A stretch of DNA of 7,140 bases from an uncultured bacterium (GCA_945788485.1 CALZMB010000119.1:1-7140); one strand, 5' to 3'; numbered from the stretch's first letter, positions 1-7,077 are shown. Notes: a model not told the origin generated them from the sequence alone. Numbers and translations are program-made.

Positions 1-3000
1 ATCCCGGCAAAGCGAGAGCCGATATGAAAGCCAGTGTCGGCAAGGATGACGTGATGCTTTTCGCGGGAGAGATGCTGCCTCGTGACCTGAAACGCCAATT
101 GCCGAAGCAGCCTATCACGCTTCGTGCAAAACTCGAAGGCAACATGCAACGCTGCCGCCTGTCCGATGTCTATGCTGATGTCCCCGCGCTTCTCCGCCTC
201 ACTCTCGACGGAGATGTGTGTCATCTTGACCAGCCTGACAAGCTGACAGCCGATGTGAAACTCGACGCCAACGTCTTCGGCAATGGCGGCAGAGTCTCCG
301 GCACGGCACGCTTCTCGGCAGAAGGAATGGCATACAACGCCGCCCTGCAGGCAAGCGGTGTCAATGTCAACCGTTTCTTGCCCGGCAGCGGCTTCAAGAA
401 TTTCTCCGGCAGGCTGAACGTCTCGGGCAAAGGGACAGACATCTTCTCGCCTGCGACGCGTATCGATGCCGACGTGGCGGTGGCAAACCTGAACTACAAG
501 CAATGGAACTTTGCCGGAGCAAAGGCAGAATGCAGCATACGCAACGGCAGGGCGAAGGCCTCGCTTCATTCTGAAGTTGACATCCTGAGTTGCGAACTGT
601 CGCTCGATGCGCTGATCAACACGAAACGTCTTGCCGCAACCCTTGCAGCCGACATAAGGAACATCGACCTCCACGCGCTGCGCATCACGCCGTCGCCCCT
701 TTCTACTGGCGTCTGCTGTCACGTTGACATAGACACAGACCTTGGCGACAACATTCTTCTGAACGGCCATCTCTCAGACATACGCATCACGGACTCAGCC
801 CAAGTCTTCCATCCCGACGACATAGCGATGGATGTACTGACGCGCCGTGACACCACCCATGCTGTGGTGAACTGCGGCGATTTCCACCTGCGTGCCGATG
901 CAAGTGGCGGATACCGCCGCCTGATGCGTTTCACTGACGATATGACGAAAGAGATGAAGCGTCAGATGGACGAGCGTATCATCGACGAACTCGCCCTGCG
1001 CAGCAAGCTGCCCGATGCCACCCTCTATCTCTCGTCCGGCATGGAGAACCCCATGGCACGCCTGCTCTCACGCTTCGGCTACGAATATTCTAACATCTAT
1101 GCCAACCTGTCGTCGTCGCCCGTACGCGGCCTGGACGGCATCGTACAGATAGACACTCTGAAGACGCCGTCCGTGCAGCTCGACGAGATACGCTTCGACG
1201 TCAGCTCGGATATAGACAACACGAGCTATGTGCTGAAAATCGCCAACGGCAAAGACAACCCGCAATACTGTTTCGCTGCACAGCTCTCCGGCGAGATGTT
1301 GGCAAACGGCTCGTCGGCAACATTGACCATCGACGACAAGGACGGCAGGCGGGGCATCGACATCGGGCTGTCGGCGCTGATGGAGGCCGACGGCATAAGG
1401 ATGAAGATAGCCGAACGCGAGCAGATTCTCGGCTACCGCGCTTTCATGCCGAACGATGGCAATTATGTCTTCCTCGGAAAAGGGATGCGTGTGTCGGCTG
1501 ACCTGAAGCTGCAGGCTAACGACGGCACCGGCGTGCAGATATATACCAACGACGACAACCTCGATGCCTTGCAGGACATCACGCTCACGCTGCACAAACT
1601 CGACATCGCCGGACTGCTCTCCATCGTGCCATATACACCCGACATCACCGGCGTTCTCGACGGAGACTTCCATGCCATCATTTCCGAGCATGACATGTCG
1701 ATCTCGTCTGATGTGCGTTTGCAGAACCTCTGTTACGAAGGGTGTCAGATGGGCAACATATCATCCGAGATTGTCTATATGCCGCAGGCCGATGGCTCGC
1801 ATCATGTCGATGGCATTCTGTATAAAGACGATAAAGAGGTTGCGAGCATCGTCGGAACATATTATTTCCGCGACGAAGACTATATCGACGCTGAGATAAG
1901 TCTCGACGACCTGCCCATGAATCTCGTCAACGGTTTCGTGCCCGGCCAGATAATCGGAATGGACGGATATGGCAACGGCACGCTTTCGATAAAGGGAAAG
2001 GTTTCAGAGCCTGTCGTTGATGGCACCATAGACCTCAGCAAGGCGATGTTCATCTCTGTACCGTACGGAGTGGTGATGACAATCGACGAAGACCCCGTGA
2101 AGATTGTCGGCTCTAATGTGCTGTTCGACAACTTCTCGTTCTATGACAAGAACAAGCGCCCGATGGTGATGAACGGGTATTGCGACTTCTCGCAGTTAGA
2201 CAATATAATGATGAATCTCGGCATCAAGGGCGAGGGCATACAGCTGATAGACGCCAAGGAGACGCGCCGCTCAGAGGCCTACGGCAAGGCTTTCGTAAAC
2301 TTCTACGCCCTCGTCAGCGGATATGCTGACAGGCTGAACGTGAAGGCGCGCCTCGATGTCCTGCCATCTACAAACCTGTATTATATCCTCCGCGATTCGC
2401 CTATCACCACTGACAACCGCTTGAAAGAACTCGTTGAGTTCACCGATTTCCGCAATGACAATTACATCCCGAAGGAGCTGCCGAAGGTTGATGGGATGTC
2501 TGTCGATTTCAGAATCGGCATACGCGAGGGAGCGCATATCACATGCTGGCTCAACACCAACCACTCAAACTATCTTGACATCATGGGCAGCGGAGACCTG
2601 CGTATGATATACGCCGACGACGCCTTGTCGATGACGGGACGCTACACCATATCTGAAGGTGAGATGAAATATTCTCTGCCCGTTATCCCGCTAAAGACTT
2701 TCTCCATATCAGAAGACAGCTACATAGAGTTTGTGGGAGACATCATGAACCCGCGTCTCAATATCACCGCGACAGAGAAGATGCGGTCGGGCGTCAGCGA
2801 GAACGGCGAGAGCCGCACAGTGGAGTTCACGTGCGGCGTCGTCATAACAAAGACATTGCAGGATATGGGATTGCAGTTCATCATCGACGCGCCCGAAGAC
2901 CAGCAGACCGCTGACGCGCTGAACACCATGTCGGTGGAAGAACGCGGCAAGGTGGCGGTCACCATGCTCACTACCGGCATGTATCTCTCAGACACCAACA

Positions 3001-3596
3001 CGTCGAACATCACCATGAACTCCGCCCTCAGCTCTTTCCTCCAACAGGAAATCAACAACATTGCAGGCACGGCGTTGCGGACGCTCGACCTCTCTGTCGG
3101 ACTGGAGAACACCACCAACGCCGACGGCACGGTGTCGATGGACTATAGCTTCAAGTTCGCGAAACGATTCTGGAACAACCGCGTCTCTGTCTCTCTCGGC
3201 GGCAGAATCTCAACCGGAAGCTCTGCATCGGGCAAGACGCCGTCGTTCTTCGATAATGTCGAGGTGCAGTACAGGTTGTCCGACACCTCTAACCAATATC
3301 TGCGCCTCTTCTACAAACACGACGTTTATGACTATCTCGAAGGCTATCTCGACCAATACGGCGCCGGATATATGTGGAAACGGAAACTGCAGAACTTCAA
3401 AGACATCTTCAGTTTCAGAACGAAGACAGAAACAAAGACAAAAACTGATACAAAACCCGATACAAAAACAAATACAAGTGCAAAAGCGGCTGCTGATTCT
3501 GCCACACAAAACCATTCAGAGGCCCGAATCCCGAACGACACCCTGTACAACGGCATCGCCCCGCAAAGTCAAACTGATTCCTCTATCCCAAATTGA
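1..3596 (+). CDS. tamB: TamB-like translocation and assembly module protein (5'-truncated by window edge)
   Basis: The reading frame is open from base 3, so the first ATG at 24 is internal and the N-terminus (inner-membrane anchor and first part of the repeat region) lies outside the window. About 1197 residues are visible; Bacteroidota TamB proteins are usually several hundred residues longer. Most of the visible protein is the alternating beta-strand sequence typical of the long AsmA/TamB hydrophobic groove. The C-terminal TamB domain (DUF490) covers roughly residues 800-1130 counted from the ATG at 24. It includes GRYTISEGEMKYSLP followed by an IEFVGDIMNPRLNITA stretch, MSVEERGKVAVTMLTTG (from residue 969), and the closing YLRLFYKHD...GAGYMWKRKLQNFKDIF. 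Family knowledge: TamB bridges inner and outer membranes and partners a BamA-family barrel, assisting outer-membrane protein assembly and/or phospholipid transport. The next gene is exactly such a barrel, overlapping by 4 bp. An unusual Thr/Lys-rich tail (residues 1133-1190) follows the conserved domain. Confidence 0.9.
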   Translation, partial: PGKARADMKASVGKDDVMLFAGEMLPRDLKRQLPKQPITLRAKLEGNMQRCRLSDVYADVPALLRLTLDGDVCHLDQPDKLTADVKLDANVFGNGGRVSGTARFSAEGMAYNAALQASGVNVNRFLPGSGFKNFSGRLNVSGKGTDIFSPATRIDADVAVANLNYKQWNFAGAKAECSIRNGRAKASLHSEVDILSCELSLDALINTKRLAATLAADIRNIDLHALRITPSPLSTGVCCHVDIDTDLGDNILLNGHLSDIRITDSAQVFHPDDIAMDVLTRRDTTHAVVNCGDFHLRADASGGYRRLMRFTDDMTKEMKRQMDERIIDELALRSKLPDATLYLSSGMENPMARLLSRFGYEYSNIYANLSSSPVRGLDGIVQIDTLKTPSVQLDEIRFDVSSDIDNTSYVLKIANGKDNPQYCFAAQLSGEMLANGSSATLTIDDKDGRRGIDIGLSALMEADGIRMKIAEREQILGYRAFMPNDGNYVFLGKGMRVSADLKLQANDGTGVQIYTNDDNLDALQDITLTLHKLDIAGLLSIVPYTPDITGVLDGDFHAIISEHDMSISSDVRLQNLCYEGCQMGNISSEIVYMPQADGSHHVDGILYKDDKEVASIVGTYYFRDEDYIDAEISLDDLPMNLVNGFVPGQIIGMDGYGNGTLSIKGKVSEPVVDGTIDLSKAMFISVPYGVVMTIDEDPVKIVGSNVLFDNFSFYDKNKRPMVMNGYCDFSQLDNIMMNLGIKGEGIQLIDAKETRRSEAYGKAFVNFYALVSGYADRLNVKARLDVLPSTNLYYILRDSPITTDNRLKELVEFTDFRNDNYIPKELPKVDGMSVDFRIGIREGAHITCWLNTNHSNYLDIMGSGDLRMIYADDALSMTGRYTISEGEMKYSLPVIPLKTFSISEDSYIEFVGDIMNPRLNITATEKMRSGVSENGESRTVEFTCGVVITKTLQDMGLQFIIDAPEDQQTADALNTMSVEERGKVAVTMLTTGMYLSDTNTSNITMNSALSSFLQQEINNIAGTALRTLDLSVGLENTTNADGTVSMDYSFKFAKRFWNNRVSVSLGGRISTGSSASGKTPSFFDNVEVQYRLSDTSNQYLRLFYKHDVYDYLEGYLDQYGAGYMWKRKLQNFKDIFSFRTKTETKTKTDTKPDTKTNTSAKAAADSATQNHSEARIPNDTLYNGIAPQSQTDSSIPN
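3420..3482 (+). repeat. Low-complexity Thr/Lys/Asp repeat at the TamB C-terminus
   Basis: Just after the conserved TamB domain ends, the coding strand becomes almost purely A and C. It encodes Thr at nearly every second residue, alternating with Lys, Asp or Glu (TKTETKTKTDTKPDTKTNT). A 12-base tandem unit is visible: GATACAAAA occurs at 3447-3455 and again at 3459-3467, with a degenerate third unit from 3471. This gives the peptide series DTKP-DTKT-NTSA. The composition differs sharply from the rest of the gene, which suggests growth by slippage. The remaining tail to the stop codon is Ser/Ala/Asn-rich and looks disordered. Confidence 0.75.
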
Positions 3597-5908
3597 ACAA
3601 CAGCGTCAGACATATCATCTCTCTCATGCCGGCGATGCTCGTCGTCATTGCCTGCATGTCATGTTCATCCACTTCCTCGCTCGAAGCGGACGAGCAACTC
3701 TACACCGGCATAAAGAAGATAGACTACGGCAGCCACGATGGCGGCGAACATTTTCTTCAGACCCAGGCAGAGATAGAGGCGGCGCTTGCCTGCGCCCCTA
3801 ACGGCGCACTCTTCGGCTCGTCATTCTATCGCACGCCCTTCCCCTACGGTTTGTGGATATGGAACGCCTTCTCCGACAAGCAGGACGCTTTCTCGAAATG
3901 GGTGACAAAGACCTTTGGAAAAGCGCCGGTTCTCATCTCCGACGTCAATCCCGAGCTGCGTGTCTCCGTCGCCGAGACCGTGCTGCAGAACTACGGCTAT
4001 TTCAGAGGAAACATCAATTATAAAGTAGAGCAAGGCAAGGCGGGCACGACACGGACAGACAGCGTCGCTCGTCCGCTCACCGCCAAGCTCTCGTATGATG
4101 TCAATGCCGGACCCCTTTTCACCTTGGACAGCATAGAGTATGTCGGCTTCTCCGACGATGAGATGTCGCTTGTCGCCCGAGACCGCTCCCTCCTCCATAA
4201 AGGCGACCCCTTCAGCGTCTCTGTCCTCGATGCAGAACGCAAGCGCATCTACGACGCCTTCCGCAACAACGGCTACTACTATTTCAGACAGTCATACCTC
4301 ACTTTCCGCGCCGACACCCTGCAGGCGCCGTGCAAGGTGCAGCTGCAGGTATGCAAGGCAGATTCGTTGCCCGGCGAGGCGACACGCCGCTGGGCGATAC
4401 GCAACACCGTCATCCGCACACGCCGCGCCGTCATGGAGGAGATCACCGACACCGTGCGCTTCCGCCGTCTTGTGGTGGAATACGCCGGCAAGAAACCGCC
4501 GCTGCGCCCCAGGGTGCTGTTGCAAGACATGCGTCTCCGCCCCGGCGACACCTTCTCGCAGGCTGCCCTCGACGAGTCTCTCACGCGCCTCACGTCGCAA
4601 GGCATCTTCTCTGCCGTGAACATAAACATGAAGCCAGAGAACGACTCCCTCTCTATGGAAATCGACTGCACCCTCGACAAACCATACGATTTCTCCATGC
4701 TCGCCAACTATACGCACAAGACCTCGGGCAGAGGAGGTCCCGGCGTCGGAATAGGCTTCGCCAAACGCAACGCATTCAGGGGAGGCGAGGTGCTCAGCTT
4801 CAACATCAGCGGCAATGCCGATTTCGCCATCGGAAAGACAGCCGGCGACGCCGCCGCGAACTACGACATCACAGCCGATGTGGCGCTTGAGATGCCGCGG
4901 CTGCTGCTGCCAGACTTCATGCGTCCGCGCCGCAGATGGTACAACCCGCCGTCAACCATCTTCCGCGTCTCGTTCGAGACCGTCAACCGCACCGGCTTCT
5001 TCCGTCGTAACATCATGTCGGCGGAGATGCTCTACAACTTCCAGCCCACGTCGCGCATCCGCCACACCTTCTCTCCGCTCACCCTCGACTACAGCTACCT
5101 TGCCAGCATCGACAGCGCGTACGCCGAGATCATCGCCCAGTCGGCATACATGACGATGGCAAGCCGCGACATCTTCATCCCGAAGATGCGCTACACTTTC
5201 AACTATACCTCCGGCAACACCTCCAACCCCATGTCGCTGACGCTCACCGCCACAGAGGGCGGCACATTCACCAATCTCCTCAAGACCATAGCGGGTGAGG
5301 GGTGGAACACAAAAGACAAGACAATGTTCAAGACCGCCTATTCGCAGTTCGTCAAGCTTGAGGCAGAATGGCGGAAGCGGTGGATGGTCACGCCGTTCTC
5401 CTCCCTTGTGGCACATGCCTTCTGCGGATATATCCGCCCCTTCGGCAATTCAAGCTGCTCTCCCTTCTCCGAACGCTATTATATGGGCGGGGCGAACGAT
5501 TTGCGCGGCTTCTCTACGCGCTCTGTCGGTCCGGGCAGCCTGCACTACGACGACAAAGAGCTGATGTATATCCTCTCCAACGGCGATTTCAAGATGCTGT
5601 TCAACCTCGAATACCGCCCGCGCCTCTTCGGCTCGCTCTACGGCGCGCTCTTCCTCGACGCCGGAAACGTATGGGACCTCTACAGCGACTATGGCGACGA
5701 CGCTTCTCTCAAGATGAGCCGTCTCGCCAACGACATCGCCCTCTCAGCAGGCGCAGGCATACGCTACGACCTCGATTTCTTTGTCATACGCCTCGACTGG
5801 GGATTCATCCTCCATGCTCCGTACGACACCGGCAAGGCGGGATATTTCAACACCCCGTCGTTCAAGAATGCGCAGTGCATCAATTTCGCCATCGGATACC
5901 CCTTCTGA
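3593..5908 (+). CDS. tamL: TamL: lipoprotein BamA/TamA-family outer-membrane protein
   Basis: This 771-residue protein is a surface-spanning beta-barrel with N-terminal periplasmic POTRA domains, the expected outer-membrane partner of TamB. The N-terminus MNNSVRHIISLMPAMLVVIAC is a lipoprotein signal peptide. VIAC fits the lipobox with Cys21 as the lipidated residue; Cys24 (CMSC) is a second candidate. POTRA-like segments lie at about 45-160, 176-250 (starting FTLDSIEYVGF) and 292-360 (ending with LTSQGIFSAVNI). The barrel runs from about 363 to the end. It carries the family's conserved RGF motif (residues 638-640, in GGANDLRGFSTRS) and ends in a terminal aromatic strand, INFAIGYPF. The start is TTG at 3593, overlapping the tamB stop in TTGA; the frame is closed by TGA at 3575, so no earlier ATG exists. 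The next ATG (3626) would remove the basic residues of the signal peptide. Bacteroidota carry this lipidated TamA variant next to tamB. The alternative name is simply BamA/TamA family protein. Confidence 0.9.
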   Translation: MNNSVRHIISLMPAMLVVIACMSCSSTSSLEADEQLYTGIKKIDYGSHDGGEHFLQTQAEIEAALACAPNGALFGSSFYRTPFPYGLWIWNAFSDKQDAFSKWVTKTFGKAPVLISDVNPELRVSVAETVLQNYGYFRGNINYKVEQGKAGTTRTDSVARPLTAKLSYDVNAGPLFTLDSIEYVGFSDDEMSLVARDRSLLHKGDPFSVSVLDAERKRIYDAFRNNGYYYFRQSYLTFRADTLQAPCKVQLQVCKADSLPGEATRRWAIRNTVIRTRRAVMEEITDTVRFRRLVVEYAGKKPPLRPRVLLQDMRLRPGDTFSQAALDESLTRLTSQGIFSAVNINMKPENDSLSMEIDCTLDKPYDFSMLANYTHKTSGRGGPGVGIGFAKRNAFRGGEVLSFNISGNADFAIGKTAGDAAANYDITADVALEMPRLLLPDFMRPRRRWYNPPSTIFRVSFETVNRTGFFRRNIMSAEMLYNFQPTSRIRHTFSPLTLDYSYLASIDSAYAEIIAQSAYMTMASRDIFIPKMRYTFNYTSGNTSNPMSLTLTATEGGTFTNLLKTIAGEGWNTKDKTMFKTAYSQFVKLEAEWRKRWMVTPFSSLVAHAFCGYIRPFGNSSCSPFSERYYMGGANDLRGFSTRSVGPGSLHYDDKELMYILSNGDFKMLFNLEYRPRLFGSLYGALFLDAGNVWDLYSDYGDDASLKMSRLANDIALSAGAGIRYDLDFFVIRLDWGFILHAPYDTGKAGYFNTPSFKNAQCINFAIGYPF

Positions 5909-5932
5909 TCCTTTCTCCTTTTCAACGCCCTC

Positions 5933-5957
5933 ATGCCCCGCGCCCGAGCCGCGGCAT
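5933..5957. terminator. GC-rich imperfect hairpin between convergent genes (possible bidirectional terminator)
   Basis: The 83-base gap between the two convergent stop codons contains ATGCC-cc-GCG, a 7-base loop CCCGAGC, then CGC-GGCAT: an 8-bp GC-rich stem with a 2-base bulge. Its position suits a shared terminator. No T-run follows on either strand, so intrinsic termination is doubtful and this is only a candidate. Confidence 0.25.
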
Positions 5958-5991
5958 CAGCATCCGCGTTCGTCGTCACACATGGCGGTTC

Positions 5992-6684
5992 TCACTCCTC
6001 CATGTCATATTTCACGAAATCCACAGCACGGTTTATATAGTCAATGAACGGCTTTGTCATTTCGAAACGTTCAGCCACTCGTCTCGCAAGCTCCGGACGT
6101 GTCACAAAATCATCGTCAACTCGCGACAAGAGGCAGAAACTCTTCATCCTCATCCAGTCGGCGTAAGGCGCATCTGCGCGATACTCCCGCGGCACACGCT
6201 TCAGCGCGCCGTCCATATCAGCGACAAACGTTCCTGCCGCTTTTCCCAACACCTCTTCTTTGAACACCTCCCATCCGTCGCTGATGTCCTCGCGCAATAT
6301 TCTGACAGCCTTAGCGTCATAGCAGTAGTTGCCGGCGGCAAGCATGTGCCCCTGAGGATAGTCACCGCCTCCCCCTGTCCCGATATGGAAATAATAGCCT
6401 GCGTGCATCGATTTCTTGCCGCCTTTTGCAAGAAACACCCCGAAGTGTGTCTTATATGGCGACTTGTCTTTGCTGAAGCGCGTGTCACGGTATATCCTGT
6501 ATGTGCAGTCTCTCAACCCGAGGCCAGCGACATCACTGTCGAATGCACCCACATGATGTATAAGCTCCTCGCAGAAAACATGCCATCGCTGCTGCACTCT
6601 CTGATACCATTCTTTGTTCGCGTTGAACCACGCACGGGTGTTGTTTGCCTCTAACTCACGGAGAAAATGCAATATGTCTTCCAT
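5992..6684 (-). CDS. DUF2461 family protein (TIGR02453-like), function unknown
   Basis: This complete 230-residue protein has the normal length of the DUF2461 family, whose biochemical role is not established. Family hallmarks are visible in order: LRELEANNTRAWFNANKEWY (residues 8-27), YRIYRDTRFSKDKSPYKTHFG (62-82, the most conserved block), AGYYFHIG (95-102), and PREY...MRMKSFCLLSRVDDDF (165-193). No signal peptide or membrane segment is seen, so it should be cytoplasmic. I chose the ATG at 6684 because it gives the family-typical start MEDILHFLRELE. An in-frame TTG at 6723 lies inside the -7 promoter element and cannot be used by a transcript from that promoter. A glycine-rich stretch GTGGGGDYPQGH (102-113) seems longer than the corresponding loop in family members I recall. 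The gene is monocistronic as seen here, convergent with tamL, and faces away from the repeat element upstream of it. Confidence 0.9.
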   Translation of the reverse strand: MEDILHFLRELEANNTRAWFNANKEWYQRVQQRWHVFCEELIHHVGAFDSDVAGLGLRDCTYRIYRDTRFSKDKSPYKTHFGVFLAKGGKKSMHAGYYFHIGTGGGGDYPQGHMLAAGNYCYDAKAVRILREDISDGWEVFKEEVLGKAAGTFVADMDGALKRVPREYRADAPYADWMRMKSFCLLSRVDDDFVTRPELARRVAERFEMTKPFIDYINRAVDFVKYDMEE

Positions 6685-6719
6685 CTTTTTCCTTTTTCTG
6701 ATTATAATTTTTTCAGAGT

Positions 6720-6752
6720 GCAAAGTTACAGCAAATATTCCAGACGGCGAAA
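6720..6752 (-). promoter_or_regulatory. Bacteroidota-type promoter of the DUF2461 gene
   Basis: Read on the minus strand, TAACTTTGC (6728 to 6720) is a perfect match to the Bacteroidota -7 consensus TAnnTTTG. TTTC (6752 to 6749), one base off the -33 consensus TTTG, lies 20 bases upstream, which is the expected spacing. Transcription should start near 6713-6715, giving a leader of about 30 bases before the ATG at 6684. The region is AT-rich, unlike the flanking coding DNA. Confidence 0.65.
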
Positions 6753-6800
6753 TATTTATGACTCAACTTTCGGAAGTAATTAAGTTATGTTTTAAATGAT

Positions 6801-6818
6801 CAGCCTGGAAGGCTGTAC
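6801..6818 (+). repeat. Hairpin A, copy 1
   Basis: CAGCCT-GGA-AGGCTG forms a 6-bp stem with a 3-base loop and is followed by TAC, giving the 18-base unit CAGCCTGGAAGGCTGTAC. It is the outermost hairpin of the left arm, and its partner is 7028-7045. Confidence 0.8.
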
Positions 6819-6836
6819 TAAGCGAAGCGGTCGTAA

Positions 6837-6855
6837 CCCGGGACATAGTCCCAGG
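6837..6855 (+). repeat. Hairpin B, copy 1
   Basis: CCCGGGAC-ATA-GTCCCAGG forms an 8-position stem, with one C-A mismatch (6839/6853), around a 3-base loop. It directly follows the 12-base inverted segment GCGGTCGTAACC and corresponds to 6955-6973 in the other arm. Confidence 0.7.
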
Positions 6856-6874
6856 GTCTCAAATGACAGGGCAA

Positions 6875-6892
6875 CTGTCTGGAAGACAGTAC
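6875..6892 (+). repeat. Hairpin A, copy 2
   Basis: CTGTCTGGAAGACAGTAC is the same unit as copy 1, but with stem pairs swapped (A-T to T-A and C-G to T-A). With the preceding A6874 and T6890 the stem is 7 bp, ACTGTCT-GGA-AGACAGT. Confidence 0.8.
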
Positions 6893-6918
6893 CTTGTTAT
6901 GTATTTTCTGAGAGCGAG

Positions 6919-6936
6919 GTACTGCCTTCCAGGCAG
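6919..6936 (-). repeat. Hairpin A, copy 3 (inverted)
   Basis: Read on the minus strand it is CTGCCTGGAAGGCAGTAC. On the plus strand it forms ACTGCCT-TCC-AGGCAGT (6921-6937), a perfect 7-bp stem. It mirrors copy 2 across the 24-base central spacer and differs from it only by one compensating base pair. Confidence 0.8.
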
Positions 6937-6954
6937 TTGTTTAGCATCGACTTT

Positions 6955-6973
6955 CCGAGGACTTCGTCCTCGG
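6955..6973 (-). repeat. Hairpin B, copy 2 (inverted)
   Basis: CCGAGGAC-TTC-GTCCTCGG is a perfect 8-bp stem with a 3-base loop, the most stable hairpin of the element. It is followed by GGTTACGACCGC, sharing its first two bases, which is the inverted copy of the segment before hairpin B copy 1. No T-run follows, so it is not a typical intrinsic terminator. Confidence 0.8.
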
Positions 6974-6977
6974 TTAC

Positions 6978-7000
6978 GACCGCATTACCTCCCTACGGTC
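6978..7000. repeat. Extra hairpin present only in the right arm
   Basis: GACCG (6978-6982) and CGGTC (6996-7000) are complementary across a 13-base spacer. The second half lies in the roughly 36 bases that have no counterpart in the left arm. The 5-bp stem is weak on its own. Confidence 0.4.
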
Positions 7001-7027
7001 AGTGGGTCCAAGGACAAATCTCGCTTA

Positions 7028-7045
7028 GTACAGCCTTTCAGGCTG
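7028..7045 (-). repeat. Hairpin A, copy 4 (inverted)
   Basis: Read on the minus strand it is CAGCCTGAAAGGCTGTAC. It differs from copy 1 only in the middle loop base. It is part of the 33-base terminal inverted repeat. Confidence 0.8.
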
Positions 7046-7077
7046 GTCGTTTACCCCACCTTAGTTTACTGCAGCTT

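Larger units (their letters stand above)
6793..7053. repeat. Palindromic six-hairpin repeat element (unrecognised family)
   Basis: The two halves are inverted copies of each other. Bases 6793-6825 pair with 7021-7053 (30 of 33 match), 6827-6838 with 6972-6983 (12 of 12), and 6872-6893 with 6918-6939 (20 of 22). The centre is a 24-base AT-rich spacer at 6894-6917. Six small hairpins sit in mirror order: A (6801), B (6837), A (6875), then A' (6919), B' (6955), A' (7028). The right half has about 36 extra bases (6984-7020 region). The element holds no credible gene: its short open frames follow the inverted repeats and show no start signals or protein-like composition. No target-site duplication or transposase is evident. 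The architecture resembles REPIN/BIME elements or a MITE, or a structured non-coding transcript; the family is unknown to me. Confidence 0.8.

Noticed and set aside
1068..1691. Minus-strand open frame of 207 codons inside tamB
   Set aside because: It lies antisense within a well-supported coding region, has no recognisable domain, and is explained by the codon use of tamB.
5368..6654. Long plus-strand open frame (428 codons) spanning the end of tamL and the DUF2461 gene
   Set aside because: It overlaps two clearly recognisable genes in another frame or strand. Its protein is rich in Arg, His and Pro, typical of out-of-frame reading of GC-rich codons.
6685..6723. A 13-residue N-terminal extension of the DUF2461 protein from a TTG at 6723
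   Set aside because: The TTG lies within the TAACTTTG promoter element, upstream of the predicted transcript start, and the ATG at 6684 matches the family's usual start.
6865..6879. Alternative hairpin GACAG/CTGTC competing with hairpin A copy 2, as a possible RNA switch
   Set aside because: The pairing is only 5 bp, has no counterpart in the mirror arm, and is expected by chance in repetitive sequence.
6793..7053. tRNA, rRNA or a known riboswitch
   Set aside because: No cloverleaf, T-loop or anticodon arrangement and no familiar riboswitch core could be found; the hairpins are a mirror-ordered repeat series.
6793..7053. A conventional insertion sequence or integron attC site
   Set aside because: There is no transposase or integrase frame, no visible target duplication, and no attC core-site motifs.
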